A DNA stretch of 64,000 nucleotides, taken from positions 1 to 64,000 of the forward strand of contig JAKLFE010000009.1 in NCBI GenBank assembly GCA_022711355.1, written 5' to 3'. Below the pieces are notes generated by a model, which was not told where the DNA came from, searched no databases, and saw only the letters and a list, made by a program, of their open reading frames with translations. The translations under genes were made by a program, and so were the position numbers. Below are positions 28,178-36,891 of this stretch, in pieces; position 1 is the first letter of the stretch; each line of letters opens with the position of its first letter. Source of the DNA: Spirochaetota bacterium (GTDB taxonomy: Bacteria; Spirochaetota; Spirochaetia; Treponematales; Rectinemataceae).

Positions 28178-29140
28178 CTACTTGAGGTTACCGAGCTTCT
28201 TGTGGAACTCGAGATACTGGTCGACGTTGTCCTTGGTCACGAGGTCGCTCGCGAGGGTGAGGCTCTGGATCGGCTCCTTCTTGAGGGCCTTGGAGGCGAA
28301 CTCGAGGGCCTTCTCGGCGTAGCCGATGGCGTTCTGGAAGACGGTCGCCTCCATGCGCCCTTCCTTGACCGCGACGCAGGCCGCGGCGAGGGCATCGACG
28401 CCGTATATCTGGATCTGGCCAGCCTTCCCGGCCATCTTGATCGCCTCGTAGGCGCCGAGGGCCATGTCGTCGTTGTGCGACATGATGCAGCTGAGGCCCT
28501 TGACGCTCGAGAGCCAGTTCTGGGTGATGGTGACGGCCTTCTCCTTGCCCCACTCGCCGATCTGCGCGTCGACGACCTGGATGTCGGGCCTGGTCGCGAG
28601 CACCGTCTCGAAGCCCTTCTGCCTGCCGTTGGCGTGGAAGTTGCCCGCGGGTCCCTGGAGGATGCAGACCTTGGCGCCCTTGGGGAGCTTGGTAAGGGCG
28701 TACTCGGCGACAACCGTGCCCTGCTGGACCGGGTCGGCGTCGATGTAGGTCGAGGCGCCGCCGTCCTCGATGTGCCCGGTGGTGATGATGACGGGGATAC
28801 CCGCCTCGATCGCCTTCTTGACGGCGGGCACCGGGGCCTGCGCATCGACCTGCTGGAGGACGATCGCGCTGAACTTGCTGGCGACGCAGTTCTCGATCTG
28901 GTTGATCTGGGTCGTGGAGTTGTTGGCGGCGTCGAAGCAGACGAGCTCGAATTGGCCCGAGTAGTTGGCCTTGGCGCCCTTCTCCATCTCGTCCTTGACC
29001 CAGACGCAGAAGGCGTCTGAGTAGGACTTGCAGATGAAGGCGACCTTGGGCGGCCCCTTCGGCGCCTTGTGGCAGCCGGCGAGGCCCAGGGCGGAGAGCG
29101 CGATCAGCGCAGCCGCGAGAACCGTGATGCCTTTCTTCAT
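28178..29140 (-). CDS. Sugar ABC transporter substrate-binding lipoprotein (RbsB type)
   Basis: This 320-residue protein has a lipobox LAGC with Cys23 and a type 1 periplasmic sugar-binding fold. Family blocks include PKVAFICKSYSDAFCVWVKDEME, DAANNSTTQINQIENCVASK, IVLQQVDAQAPVPAVKKA and IMSHNDDMALGAYEAIKMAG. It delivers a sugar to the RbsA/RbsC-type transporter encoded just upstream. The exact sugar cannot be read from sequence. It is flanked by hairpins on both sides, consistent with high expression. Confidence 0.93.
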   Translation of the reverse strand: MKKGITVLAAALIALSALGLAGCHKAPKGPPKVAFICKSYSDAFCVWVKDEMEKGAKANYSGQFELVCFDAANNSTTQINQIENCVASKFSAIVLQQVDAQAPVPAVKKAIEAGIPVIITTGHIEDGGASTYIDADPVQQGTVVAEYALTKLPKGAKVCILQGPAGNFHANGRQKGFETVLATRPDIQVVDAQIGEWGKEKAVTITQNWLSSVKGLSCIMSHNDDMALGAYEAIKMAGKAGQIQIYGVDALAAACVAVKEGRMEATVFQNAIGYAEKALEFASKALKKEPIQSLTLASDLVTKDNVDQYLEFHKKLGNLK

Positions 29141-29182
29141 GAGATCCTCCCTAGATGGTTATGCTCTCGGGCCGGCCGGCCG

Positions 29183-29202
29183 CCGCGGGACGCTCCCCGC
29201 GG
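29183..29202 (-). other. Intercistronic hairpin between permease and binding-protein genes
   Basis: CCGCGGG (29183-29189) and CCCGCGG (29196-29202) form a 7-bp stem in the 86-base gap upstream of the binding-protein gene. It may be an mRNA 5'-end stabiliser or processing site. The GC-rich background makes chance pairing possible. Confidence 0.35.
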
Positions 29203-29226
29203 GGCCGATGCCTTCCCGCTCGAGAC

Positions 29227-30219
29227 CTAGCTCCGCTTGCCCTTCGTCTTGATGTCCAGGATCACGGCCAGGACGATGATCAGGCCCTTTATGATCTGCT
29301 GGTAGTATGCCTGGACGAAGAGCAGGTTCAGGATGTTGTTCACGACCCCGATGATGACCGAGCCGCAGATCGTGCCCGCGATGGTGCCGAGGCCGCCGGC
29401 CATGCTCGTACCGCCGATGATCGCCGCGGTGATCGCGTCGAACTCGAGGCCGACGCCCTCTGCGGGCTGGCCCGAGTTGAGCCTGGTCATGTACAGGACG
29501 CCGGCGACTCCGACGAAGACGCCGTGGATCGCGAAGGTCTTGACGATCACGGGATTGACCTTGATCCCGCTCGCCACGGCCGCCGCCTTGTTGCCGCCGA
29601 TGGCATAGATGTAGCGGCCGAAGCGGGTCTTCCGGAGGATGACCCAGGAGGCGGCGAGTATCGCTGCCATGATGAGGACTGAATAGGGGACCATGCCGAT
29701 CCGCCCTTGCCCGATAGCGGCGATGCGCCCGATGTCGTAGATCTGCTGGCCGTTGGTGTAGATGTACACAAGTCCGCGGGCCACCTGCATGGCCGCGAGG
29801 GTCACGATGAAGGGGGGCGCGTCGTAGCGCGCGATGATGAGGGCCCCGGCGAGATTCACCGCCACCCCGACCAGGACGGCGCAGCCCAGCGCCAGGGCGA
29901 ATGCAGGCGCCGCTCCCATCCCGCCGGCGGCGAGGGCCTTGTTCGTCCCGACGCAGAGGCAGCCCGCCAGCGCTACCACGCTGCCGGCGGAGAGGTCGGT
30001 CATCCCCTCGATGATGAGCATGGTGATGCCGCAGGCGACGATGGTGACGACGCTGATCTGGGTGAGGACGTTGATGATGTTGGTCCGCGTGAGGAAGGCC
30101 GGCGAGATCCCCGAGGCCGTCGCGAGGATCAGGAGCATCACGCAGAAGATGCCGTACTTGTTGTAGAGGGCCTTGAGATCCGCGCGCCCCTTCCCGGTAC
30201 GCTGGGCGATGTCAGGCAT
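29227..30219 (-). CDS. Sugar ABC transporter permease (RbsC type)
   Basis: This 330-residue membrane protein has about ten hydrophobic segments and the family signatures GMTDLSAGSVVALAG and GGTSMAGGLGTIAGTICGSVIIGV, the latter being the ATPase-contact loop region. It forms the inner-membrane channel of the importer. Its start overlaps the end of the ATPase gene by eight bases, so the two are coupled. Confidence 0.93.
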   Translation of the reverse strand: MPDIAQRTGKGRADLKALYNKYGIFCVMLLILATASGISPAFLTRTNIINVLTQISVVTIVACGITMLIIEGMTDLSAGSVVALAGCLCVGTNKALAAGGMGAAPAFALALGCAVLVGVAVNLAGALIIARYDAPPFIVTLAAMQVARGLVYIYTNGQQIYDIGRIAAIGQGRIGMVPYSVLIMAAILAASWVILRKTRFGRYIYAIGGNKAAAVASGIKVNPVIVKTFAIHGVFVGVAGVLYMTRLNSGQPAEGVGLEFDAITAAIIGGTSMAGGLGTIAGTICGSVIIGVVNNILNLLFVQAYYQQIIKGLIIVLAVILDIKTKGKRS

Positions 30220-31738
30220 TTCCGATTCCTCCCGTTGCCTTCCGCATTATCTCGACCTGCGTCGCCTCGCCCCGCTCGAAGGTCCCGGCGATGCGGCCCG
30301 CGCACATGACGAGGATCCGGTCGCTCATGCCGATGAGCTCGGGCAGCTCCGAGCTGATCATGACGATGGCGATGCCCCGCTCGCAGAGCTCGCGCATCAG
30401 CTTGTAGATCTCGTACTTGGCGCCGACGTCGATGCCCCTCGTGGGCTCGTCGAGGATCATGACCTTGGGGCCGGCCAAGAGCCACTTGGCGAGTATCACC
30501 TTTTGCTGGTTCCCGCCCGAGAGCTTGGCGATCTCGGTCTCGGCGCTCGGGGCCTTGATGCCGAGGCGCTCGACCTGCTCCCGCACGGCCGCGCGCTCGT
30601 CGGCCTCGTCGATCCACCAGCTCCCCGCGCGGTACTTGAGCCCTACGAGGTTCGCGTTCTCCGTGACGCTCCGCATGGGGATGATCCCGTACTTCCTGCG
30701 GTCCTCGCTCACCATGACGATCCCCAGCCCGATAGCGTCGTCGACGCAGCCGATGTCCGCGCGCGCGCCCTCCACGTAGACCTCGCCCGAGTCGCGGGGA
30801 TCGAGGCCGAAGATGGCCCTCGCGACCTCGGTCCTGCCGGCCCCCATGAGGCCGGCGATGCCGAGGATCTCCCCCTTCCGCACCGAGAAGGATATGCCGC
30901 GGAAGGCCCTGCCCCGCGTGAATCCCTCGATCCGCAGCGCCTCGGGCCCAGGGCTGGAACCCTGCCCGGGATAGCCCGAGCCGAGCTCACGCCCCACCAT
31001 GAGCTCGATGAGGGAATCCCGGTTGAAGGCCGCCGCGGGCCTGGTCTCGATGTGCCGGCCGTCGCGGAGAACCGAGATGTAGTCGGCGATCCTGAAGATC
31101 TCGTCCATCTTGTGGGAGATGTAGATGACGGTCACGCCTTGGCGCTTCAGCTCGGCGATCTTCTCGAAGAGGTAGCCGACCTCCTTATCCGTGATGGCGG
31201 AGGTGGGCTCGTCCATGATGACGAGCTTGGCCTTGCAGGAGATCGCCTTGACGATCTCCACCATCTGGGCCTGCGATACCGACAGGCTCTTCATCGGATC
31301 GGCGGGGGAGAAGCCCAATCCCTGCTCCGCGATGTACTCGGCGGCGAGGCGGTTGAGCCGCGCGTCGTCGATGAATATCCCGCCCGGCCGCATCGGCTCC
31401 CGCCCGAGGAAGATGTTCTCGGCCACGCTCAGCTCGGGGACGACGTTGAGCTCCTGGAAGATCATGGAGATGCCGAGCGAGCGGGCATGGGTCGGGGAGG
31501 AGGGCCTGTAGGGAGCCCCGTCGAGGCGCATCTCCCCCGAATCGGGCTCGTAGATCCCGTCGATGATCTTCATCAAGGTCGATTTCCCCGCCCCGTTCTC
31601 GCCGACGATGACGTGGACGCTCCCGCGGAGCACTCGCATGCTCACCTCGTCGAGGGCGCGGACCCCCGGGAAGCTCTTGCCGAGGGCGGATAGCTCGAGG
31701 ACGCAATCGCCTCCCGCCATCGAGGGATCCCCGCTCAT
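30212..31738 (-). CDS. Sugar ABC transporter ATP-binding protein (RbsA type)
   Basis: This 508-residue protein carries two fused nucleotide-binding domains, as in RbsA/MglA. The N-terminal copy is complete, with Walker A GENGAGKSTLMK, signature LSVSQAQM and Walker B LVIMDEPTSA. The C-terminal copy has GLMGAGRTEVARAIFG and LSGGNQQKV followed by VMILDEPTRGID. This is the usual asymmetric pattern of the family, with the second Walker A degenerate. It overlaps both neighbours by a few bases. Confidence 0.95.
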   Translation of the reverse strand: MSGDPSMAGGDCVLELSALGKSFPGVRALDEVSMRVLRGSVHVIVGENGAGKSTLMKIIDGIYEPDSGEMRLDGAPYRPSSPTHARSLGISMIFQELNVVPELSVAENIFLGREPMRPGGIFIDDARLNRLAAEYIAEQGLGFSPADPMKSLSVSQAQMVEIVKAISCKAKLVIMDEPTSAITDKEVGYLFEKIAELKRQGVTVIYISHKMDEIFRIADYISVLRDGRHIETRPAAAFNRDSLIELMVGRELGSGYPGQGSSPGPEALRIEGFTRGRAFRGISFSVRKGEILGIAGLMGAGRTEVARAIFGLDPRDSGEVYVEGARADIGCVDDAIGLGIVMVSEDRRKYGIIPMRSVTENANLVGLKYRAGSWWIDEADERAAVREQVERLGIKAPSAETEIAKLSGGNQQKVILAKWLLAGPKVMILDEPTRGIDVGAKYEIYKLMRELCERGIAIVMISSELPELIGMSDRILVMCAGRIAGTFERGEATQVEIMRKATGGIGNA

Positions 31739-32295
31739 TCCCGGTACAGGATGGACATCATGAGGTGGTCGAAGACCATATGGAGGTCCTCGACGACCTG
31801 CATGTTGTCGATGGGCACGTGGAGGCTCACGTCCGAGAGGGCCCTGAGCTTGCCCCCGTCGAAGCCGGTGAGGCCGATAACCGTCGCGCCCCGCTCCCTC
31901 GCGTAGCGGGCTGCCCTCAGGACGTTCTCGGAGTTGCCCGAGCCCGAGATCGCGAGCACGAGGTCCCCGGGCTCGAGGAAGTTCCTGAGCTGCTCGACGA
32001 AGACGGAGGCGTAATCGACGTCGTTGGCGAGGCTCAGCATGGTCGGCGCGTTGTCGTTCAGCGCGATCACGCGGAAGCGCTTCTCCCGGCCGAGGCTCAG
32101 GCCCTTGTTGAAGTCGCCCGCGTAGTGCGAGGCCGTCGCCGCGCTCCCCCCGTTGCCCATGGCGTAGATGAAGCGCCTCTCGTCCCGCGCCCGCTTGAGC
32201 GCCTCCATGGCCCGCTCGATCTCGGCGCGGTCGATCTTGTCGATCGTGGCCTTCAGCGTCTCGAAGTAGCCCCGTATCTGCTGATCGTATCCCAT
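31735..32295 (-). CDS. SIS-domain phosphosugar isomerase (GmhA-like)
   Basis: This 186-residue protein is a SIS-fold enzyme of the GmhA/DiaA type. YAMGNGGSAATASHYAGDFNKGL and AISGSGNSENVLRAARYARERGA are the two sugar-phosphate loops, and the C-terminal helix QVVEDLHMVFDHL carries the usual His. GmhA converts sedoheptulose 7-phosphate to a heptose phosphate. Here it lies between a ROK repressor and a sugar importer, so a catabolic ketose/aldose-phosphate isomerisation is more likely than lipopolysaccharide synthesis. It overlaps the ATPase gene by four bases. Confidence 0.85.
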   Translation of the reverse strand: MGYDQQIRGYFETLKATIDKIDRAEIERAMEALKRARDERRFIYAMGNGGSAATASHYAGDFNKGLSLGREKRFRVIALNDNAPTMLSLANDVDYASVFVEQLRNFLEPGDLVLAISGSGNSENVLRAARYARERGATVIGLTGFDGGKLRALSDVSLHVPIDNMQVVEDLHMVFDHLMMSILYRE

Positions 32296-32296
32296 C

Positions 32297-33526
32297 TCAG
32301 CCTCTCCTTTTCCATTCCCCGCCTGCTTTAGCGAATACCTCGGGGGTCTTTATGCAGTTCTCGACGACCGCGTGCCCGATGCCGAGGAGGAAGGGGTTGC
32401 CCTCGACCGAGCTCAGCGAGAGCTCCGTGCTCTCGCGCACGGTCGGCGTGACCCGCTCGCCCATCGCCTCCCGCACCTTCCTCAGGTAGCCCTCCCCCGC
32501 GGCGGACATCTCGTCGCCCAGGATGATCAGCCCCGGGTTCAGCACGTTCGTGAGGCTGGCCAGGGCGTAGCCCAGATAGCGCGCGGCCTGGTCGACGACC
32601 GCGACGGCGAGGCCGTCCCCCTCCTTGTACGCCGCGAGTATCTCCCCGATCCGGCAGCGCGGCCCCAGCGAGGTCGAGCGGCTCCCGATCAGGGCCCGGG
32701 CCCGCTCGACCACGGCCGTGGTCGAGGCGTAGCGCTCGAGGCAGCCGACGTTGCCGCATTCGCAGGGGATGCCCTCGTAGGCGATGCTCATGTGCCCGAT
32801 CTCCCCGGCTATGCCGAGCTTGCCCCGCAGGATCTCGCCGTTGGAGTAGATCCCGGCTCCTATGCCCTGCCCGACCATGACGAGGAGGACCAGCTCGCCG
32901 CTAGGGGCCCAGGAATGGAACTCGCCCTCCGCCATGAGGGCCGCGTTCGCGTCCTGCTCGACGAAGACGGTCAAGCCCAGGGCTTCCTCCATGATCTTGC
33001 CGATATCGATATCCTGCCATTTGTAAAAACCCGTGAAGTAGGCGAGCCGCTGCTGCTCCTTCACCCAAGGGCCCGGCATCGCCACCCCGATCCCGAGGAA
33101 GCGCTCCTCGGGATTCCGCGCCAGGATGCCCCGCAGGCGTTCGATGATCAGGTCGACCGTCGCGGCGAGCTCGTTTCGGCTGTCCACTTCGAAGCGATCC
33201 TCGTCGTAGATCCTCCCGGCCAAGTCCATGACCGCCGTCTCGACATAATTCCTCGATAGGCGGACGCAGAGGACCCGATAGCCCTCCTTACGAAGCCTGA
33301 TGCCGATGGTCGGCCTGCCTACGCCCTTGCTGATGAGGCCGGTCTCCTCGACGAGGCCCCAGGAAATGAAGTCGCTGATGATCTTCGTCAGCGTGGCTTG
33401 CTTCAAGTTGCTCTTGTTCGCCAAAAGTGTCCTGGAGGAGACTTCTACGCCGAGGAGATAGTGGAGGATGAGCGCTCGGTTCATAGCCTGAACGTCTTCC
33501 AGATTCTTCCCGTGGAAACTAGCCAC
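32297..33526 (-). CDS. ROK-family transcriptional repressor (NagC/XylR type)
   Basis: This 409-residue protein has an N-terminal winged helix (MNRALILHYLLGVEVSSRTLLA, KQATLTKIISDFISWGLVEE) fused to a ROK sugar-binding domain. That domain has FVEQDANAAL, GQGIGAGIYSNGE and a zinc motif CECGNVGCLE. Such proteins repress sugar genes until a sugar or sugar phosphate binds. The start is the GTG at 33526, preceded by GAGG. It is the first gene of the sugar operon and probably represses its own promoter through the palindrome upstream. Confidence 0.92.
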   Translation of the reverse strand: MASFHGKNLEDVQAMNRALILHYLLGVEVSSRTLLANKSNLKQATLTKIISDFISWGLVEETGLISKGVGRPTIGIRLRKEGYRVLCVRLSRNYVETAVMDLAGRIYDEDRFEVDSRNELAATVDLIIERLRGILARNPEERFLGIGVAMPGPWVKEQQRLAYFTGFYKWQDIDIGKIMEEALGLTVFVEQDANAALMAEGEFHSWAPSGELVLLVMVGQGIGAGIYSNGEILRGKLGIAGEIGHMSIAYEGIPCECGNVGCLERYASTTAVVERARALIGSRSTSLGPRCRIGEILAAYKEGDGLAVAVVDQAARYLGYALASLTNVLNPGLIILGDEMSAAGEGYLRKVREAMGERVTPTVRESTELSLSSVEGNPFLLGIGHAVVENCIKTPEVFAKAGGEWKRRG

Positions 33527-33545
33527 CTGTATCCTCGTCTTTTAC

Positions 33546-33570
33546 TTAATCAATTTGAGCAATTAATTAA
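33546..33570 (-). promoter_or_regulatory. Palindromic operator candidate for the ROK repressor
   Basis: TTAATCAATT (33546-33555) and AATTAATTAA (33561-33570) are inverted copies matching at nine of ten positions, with a five-base centre. The 25-bp site overlaps the -10 box and the expected start of transcription of the ROK operon. This is the right place for a dimeric autorepressor. Confidence 0.6.
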
Positions 33571-33595
33571 TACCATGCGATCGCAGACCTGTCAA
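33567..33595 (-). promoter_or_regulatory. Promoter of the ROK sugar operon
   Basis: On the minus strand a perfect TTGACA (33590-33595) is spaced 17 bases from TATTAA (33567-33572). The surrounding 150 bases are strikingly AT-rich for this genome. A second AT-rich stretch at about 33645-33675 contains further TATAAT-like sequence and may hold another promoter or operator. Confidence 0.75.
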
Positions 33596-33683
33596 ACGAT
33601 TTTTCTGCCCGGCTCATCGCTCTGCGGATTGAGAGGAAATGCTGTTTATTTGTTAAATTATATACAATTATAGGTTATTTCTT

Positions 33684-34616
33684 CTACAAGGAAAGAGAGT
33701 TCGCGATACCGACCGAGGATCCCCGCAAGGTAATGAAGCCCTCGGCCTCGAGCTCAAGCAGGGCGGCCTCGACCCGCTCGCGCGCGAAGGGAATCGCCGC
33801 CGCCAGCTCATCCTTCGATCTCGGCCCGGAGCAGAGCGCCTTGAGTATCTCGCCCCTGATCCGCCGCGGGGAGTCGGCGAAGGGGCTCTGCTTCGCGTAC
33901 TGGGCGCTCCGGCGGTTCGGGTTGCCCAGGCGGCGCTTCAGCGCGGCCCCGTAGTCCATGAGGGCGTAGTTCCAGCGCCGGGGATCGGCCGCCTCTGCGG
34001 CCGCGCAGGCTGACGTGAGGGGCATGATGGCCGCGTCGGCCACCCTCGCCTCCCCCGCGAAGAAGTGGTGGAGGAAGGCCGAGCGCACGTTGGTCTCGAT
34101 AAGGGCGACGGGCCGGTCGAAGGCGAAGGCGAGGACGGCCCGGGCCGTGTAGGTCCCGACCCCGGGGAGCTCGAGGAGGGAGTCCTCCTCGTCGGGGAAG
34201 GAGCCGCGGCTCTGGATCGCGGCGGCCGCGCGGGCCAGGGCGAGGGCGCGTCGGTTGTAGCCAAGGCCGCTCCAGCGGGCCAGGATCTCGGGCAGGGGAG
34301 CGGCGGCGAGGGAGGCCGGGTCGGGGTAGGCCTCCATCCAGGCGAGGTACTTGGGCAGGACGCGGTCGGTCTGGGTCTGCTGGAGCATCAGCTCCGAGAC
34401 GAGGATTGCCCAGGGATCCCGGGTCTCGCGCCAGGGGAAGGAGCGGCCCTCCCTCCGGTAGAAATCGAGGACGATGCCGCGGAAGGCGCGGAGGCCAGCC
34501 TCGTCGCGGCCGAGGCCCGGCTCGCCGGCGCATGGCCCCTCCGCGCCCTCTTGAGGCTTCGGAGCCGCTGGCCGGGGGCCGTAGGCCGCGGGGCCCTCGC
34601 GAGCGGAGCCCCTCAC
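33684..34616 (-). CDS. MutY-like HhH-GPD DNA glycosylase lacking the Fe-S cluster
   Basis: This 310-residue protein has the MutY/Nth core: WRETRDPWAILVSELMLQQTQTDRV with Glu75, and helix-hairpin-helix LPGVGTYTARAVLAFAF at about 150-166. MutY removes adenine opposite 8-oxoguanine. Three features differ. The catalytic Asp of the usual LDGNV is Glu174 in LIETNV. The four-cysteine Fe-S loop after LMDYGA is absent (ALKRRLG follows). The NUDIX-like 8-oxoguanine domain is replaced by a short winged-helix end. I recall clusterless MutY relatives with an ETN motif in other phyla. A GTG start overlaps the chemoreceptor stop. Confidence 0.8.
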   Translation of the reverse strand: MRGSAREGPAAYGPRPAAPKPQEGAEGPCAGEPGLGRDEAGLRAFRGIVLDFYRREGRSFPWRETRDPWAILVSELMLQQTQTDRVLPKYLAWMEAYPDPASLAAAPLPEILARWSGLGYNRRALALARAAAAIQSRGSFPDEEDSLLELPGVGTYTARAVLAFAFDRPVALIETNVRSAFLHHFFAGEARVADAAIMPLTSACAAAEAADPRRWNYALMDYGAALKRRLGNPNRRSAQYAKQSPFADSPRRIRGEILKALCSGPRSKDELAAAIPFARERVEAALLELEAEGFITLRGSSVGIANSLSL

Positions 34617-36829
34617 GGCTGCCCGTCGGAGGCCAGGGAGGCGGTGAGCTCGCGGCAGCGGGCGGCGAGGTCGACCAGGAGCTTGGTGGCCTCGACGAGC
34701 TTGACGTCCTCGCGGGCTATCGAGCTCGCCTGGGAACGTAGGTCGGCGGCCCCCTCCGAGACGGAGGCCACCGCCGAGCTGGCCTTCTCCGCCATGGCAG
34801 CCTGCTTGACCGACTCCTCGCGTATCGCCTGGGAGGCCCGGGAGAGATCGCTCATCGCGTCCCTGATCTCGACGCTGGCGGCCACCTGCTCCTTCGTGCC
34901 CTCGCGGACCTCGGCCAGGCGCTCCGCGGCGCCTACCGCACCGGCCGCTATGCCGGCCAGGGCCGAGCGCAGGGAGGCGGCGTTCCGCGCCCCCTCCGCT
35001 ACCCGCGACTCGATGCCGCCGACCTCGTCCCGGATCAGGGCGGCCCGCTCTGATTGGGCCTGGGCGAGCTTCTTGACCTCGTTGGCGATGATGGCGAAGC
35101 CCCTGCCGGAGGCGCCGGAGTGGGCCGCCTCTATCGCGGCGTTCATGGCCAGGAGGTTGGTGCGCTCGGCGAACTGGTTCATGGCCTCGACGATCTCGCC
35201 GATCCCTGCGGAGCCGGCCTGGATCTTGTCCATCGCGGCCTCGAGGGCCCGGGCCGCCTCCTGGCCCGCTGAGGTCTGGTCGGCCAGGCCCTCGGTGAAG
35301 GAGGCCGCCCCGGCTATGTTGGCCGCGACGGACTCGGCGTTGGCCGTGAGCTCCGTGGCCGCCGCCGCGGTCCGCTCGACCCCGCCCGCCTGCTCGGCGA
35401 TGCTCTTCTCCACTCTCGAGGCCGACTCGGCGAAGCTCGAGACGAGCTCGTCGGTCCGCGAGGCGGATTGGGCCTGGCCGGCGGCGCGCCCGTCGATGGC
35501 CCGGGAGGCGCTCGCGGACTGGGCGGCCACGGCCTGGGCCTGGGCGGCCGCCTCGTCGAGCTCGCGGGCGATGGAGGCGACCGCCTCGCCCGCCCGGAGG
35601 ATCCGCTCGAGGTAGCTGGAGAGCTCGGCCTTCTTCTTCTCGGACTCGCGGGCGTAGACGCCGAGCTCGGCCTTGAGCCTCGCCTGCCGCATGGCTATGG
35701 CGGCGAAGACCGTGGCGTTGAGTGCGAAGAAGGCCAGGCCCTGGAGCCAGGCGAAGGGCTCGCGGCCCGTGGCCTTATAGAAGGAGTCGTAGCCCGCGAG
35801 GCCGAGCCCCGCGATCACGGCGAGGAGGATGGGCAGGGCCTCCCGCGAGCCGGCCTTGAGGGCGCGGATATCGACGTAGGCGCAGAAGAAGATCGAGGCC
35901 ATGACGGGGAGGAGGCCGATGACGAAGAGGAGCTCGATGGCGCTCTCGTCGGAGCGGAGGGCCAGGGAGGCCGCCGCGAAGGCAAGGCCCAGCCCCAGGC
36001 TGGCGAAACGGAGCTTGCGCGAATCGTGGATGCCGAAGAAGAGGGTGAAGAAGGGCGCCAGGAAGGACATCGAGAGGACCAGGCTCGAGCGCGCGAGGGC
36101 CCGGAACCAGGCGGCCTCGATCAGGGTGCGGTCGGCGCCGATGTCGTGGAGGTAGAGGGAGAGGAAGAGCATGACGAGGGCGTAGTAGAGGCCGGCCAGG
36201 TCCTTCGCGTCCCCGAGGTACTGGAAGAGGGAGAATAGGGCGATGAAGAGGCAGAGGGCGGAGAGGATGACGTAGAGGGTCCCGTTCCAGAAGCGGCCCG
36301 CCCCGAGCTCGAGGGCGGCCTCCTCGGCGCCCACGAGGGCCAGGCCCTTCATCTCGGCCGAGCTGCCGCGGAAGGCGCAGCGGAGGGCGACCAGGACCTT
36401 GGCGCCGGGCGCCGCGGCCGGTGGGAGGAGGAAGACGCTGCCCCTCGTCGAGCCGACGTAGTAGTCCGGCGGGAGGGAGCCCCGGCCGCCGGCGAAGGCA
36501 CCTCCGACGTAGGCCTCGCAGGCGGCGCTGCCCTTGCCGATCTGGAGCCAGATCCTGTCGGGCGCGCCGGGGGGGATGGTCAGCTCGGCGCGGAGCCAGA
36601 AGAACTCGGAGCCCCGGGTCGGCAGCGCTGCGGGGAGCTCCACGGGCTCCCAGGCGGAATCGTCGAAGCCGGGCTCCGCTCGCTCCCTGCCGTCGCCCAG
36701 GCTCCAGCGCCACTCGGGTATCTCGAGCTTGAAGGCCTCGGCCGACGCGGCCGGGGCGAGGAGGGGGGCCAGGAAGAGCCCGGCGAGGGCGAGGAGGTGC
36801 CGCGCGGCGCGGCGGGGACTCGGCTTCAT
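34613..36829 (-). CDS. Methyl-accepting chemotaxis protein with 7TM sensor
   Basis: This 738-residue protein has a signal peptide and a periplasmic jelly-roll domain of 7TMR-DISM type at about 35-190 (FDDSAWEPVELPAALPTRG, FWLRAELTIP). About seven membrane helices follow (roughly 200-400), then a cytoplasmic coiled signalling domain. Its hairpin tip FAERTNLLAMNAAIEAAHSG is the CheA/CheW-binding signature. It should sense a periplasmic ligand and steer flagellar motility. It follows the transporter permease by 62 bases and overlaps the mutY-like gene. No ribosome site is visible; TAGAAT lies eight bases before the ATG. Confidence 0.9.
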   Translation of the reverse strand: MKPSPRRAARHLLALAGLFLAPLLAPAASAEAFKLEIPEWRWSLGDGRERAEPGFDDSAWEPVELPAALPTRGSEFFWLRAELTIPPGAPDRIWLQIGKGSAACEAYVGGAFAGGRGSLPPDYYVGSTRGSVFLLPPAAAPGAKVLVALRCAFRGSSAEMKGLALVGAEEAALELGAGRFWNGTLYVILSALCLFIALFSLFQYLGDAKDLAGLYYALVMLFLSLYLHDIGADRTLIEAAWFRALARSSLVLSMSFLAPFFTLFFGIHDSRKLRFASLGLGLAFAAASLALRSDESAIELLFVIGLLPVMASIFFCAYVDIRALKAGSREALPILLAVIAGLGLAGYDSFYKATGREPFAWLQGLAFFALNATVFAAIAMRQARLKAELGVYARESEKKKAELSSYLERILRAGEAVASIARELDEAAAQAQAVAAQSASASRAIDGRAAGQAQSASRTDELVSSFAESASRVEKSIAEQAGGVERTAAAATELTANAESVAANIAGAASFTEGLADQTSAGQEAARALEAAMDKIQAGSAGIGEIVEAMNQFAERTNLLAMNAAIEAAHSGASGRGFAIIANEVKKLAQAQSERAALIRDEVGGIESRVAEGARNAASLRSALAGIAAGAVGAAERLAEVREGTKEQVAASVEIRDAMSDLSRASQAIREESVKQAAMAEKASSAVASVSEGAADLRSQASSIAREDVKLVEATKLLVDLAARCRELTASLASDGQP

Positions 36830-36837
36830 GGATAGTA

Positions 36838-36867
36838 ATTCTAATCTCGCGACTCGGGGCCGGGCAA
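36838..36867 (-). promoter_or_regulatory. Promoter of the chemoreceptor gene, probably leaderless
   Basis: On the minus strand TTGCCC (36862-36867), an 18-base spacer and TAGAAT (36838-36843) lie directly before the ATG at 36829. Eight bases separate TAGAAT from the start codon and no Shine-Dalgarno sequence is present. Confidence 0.5.
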
Positions 36868-36891
36868 GTCCGCCCGGTCCCCGATCGCGCT

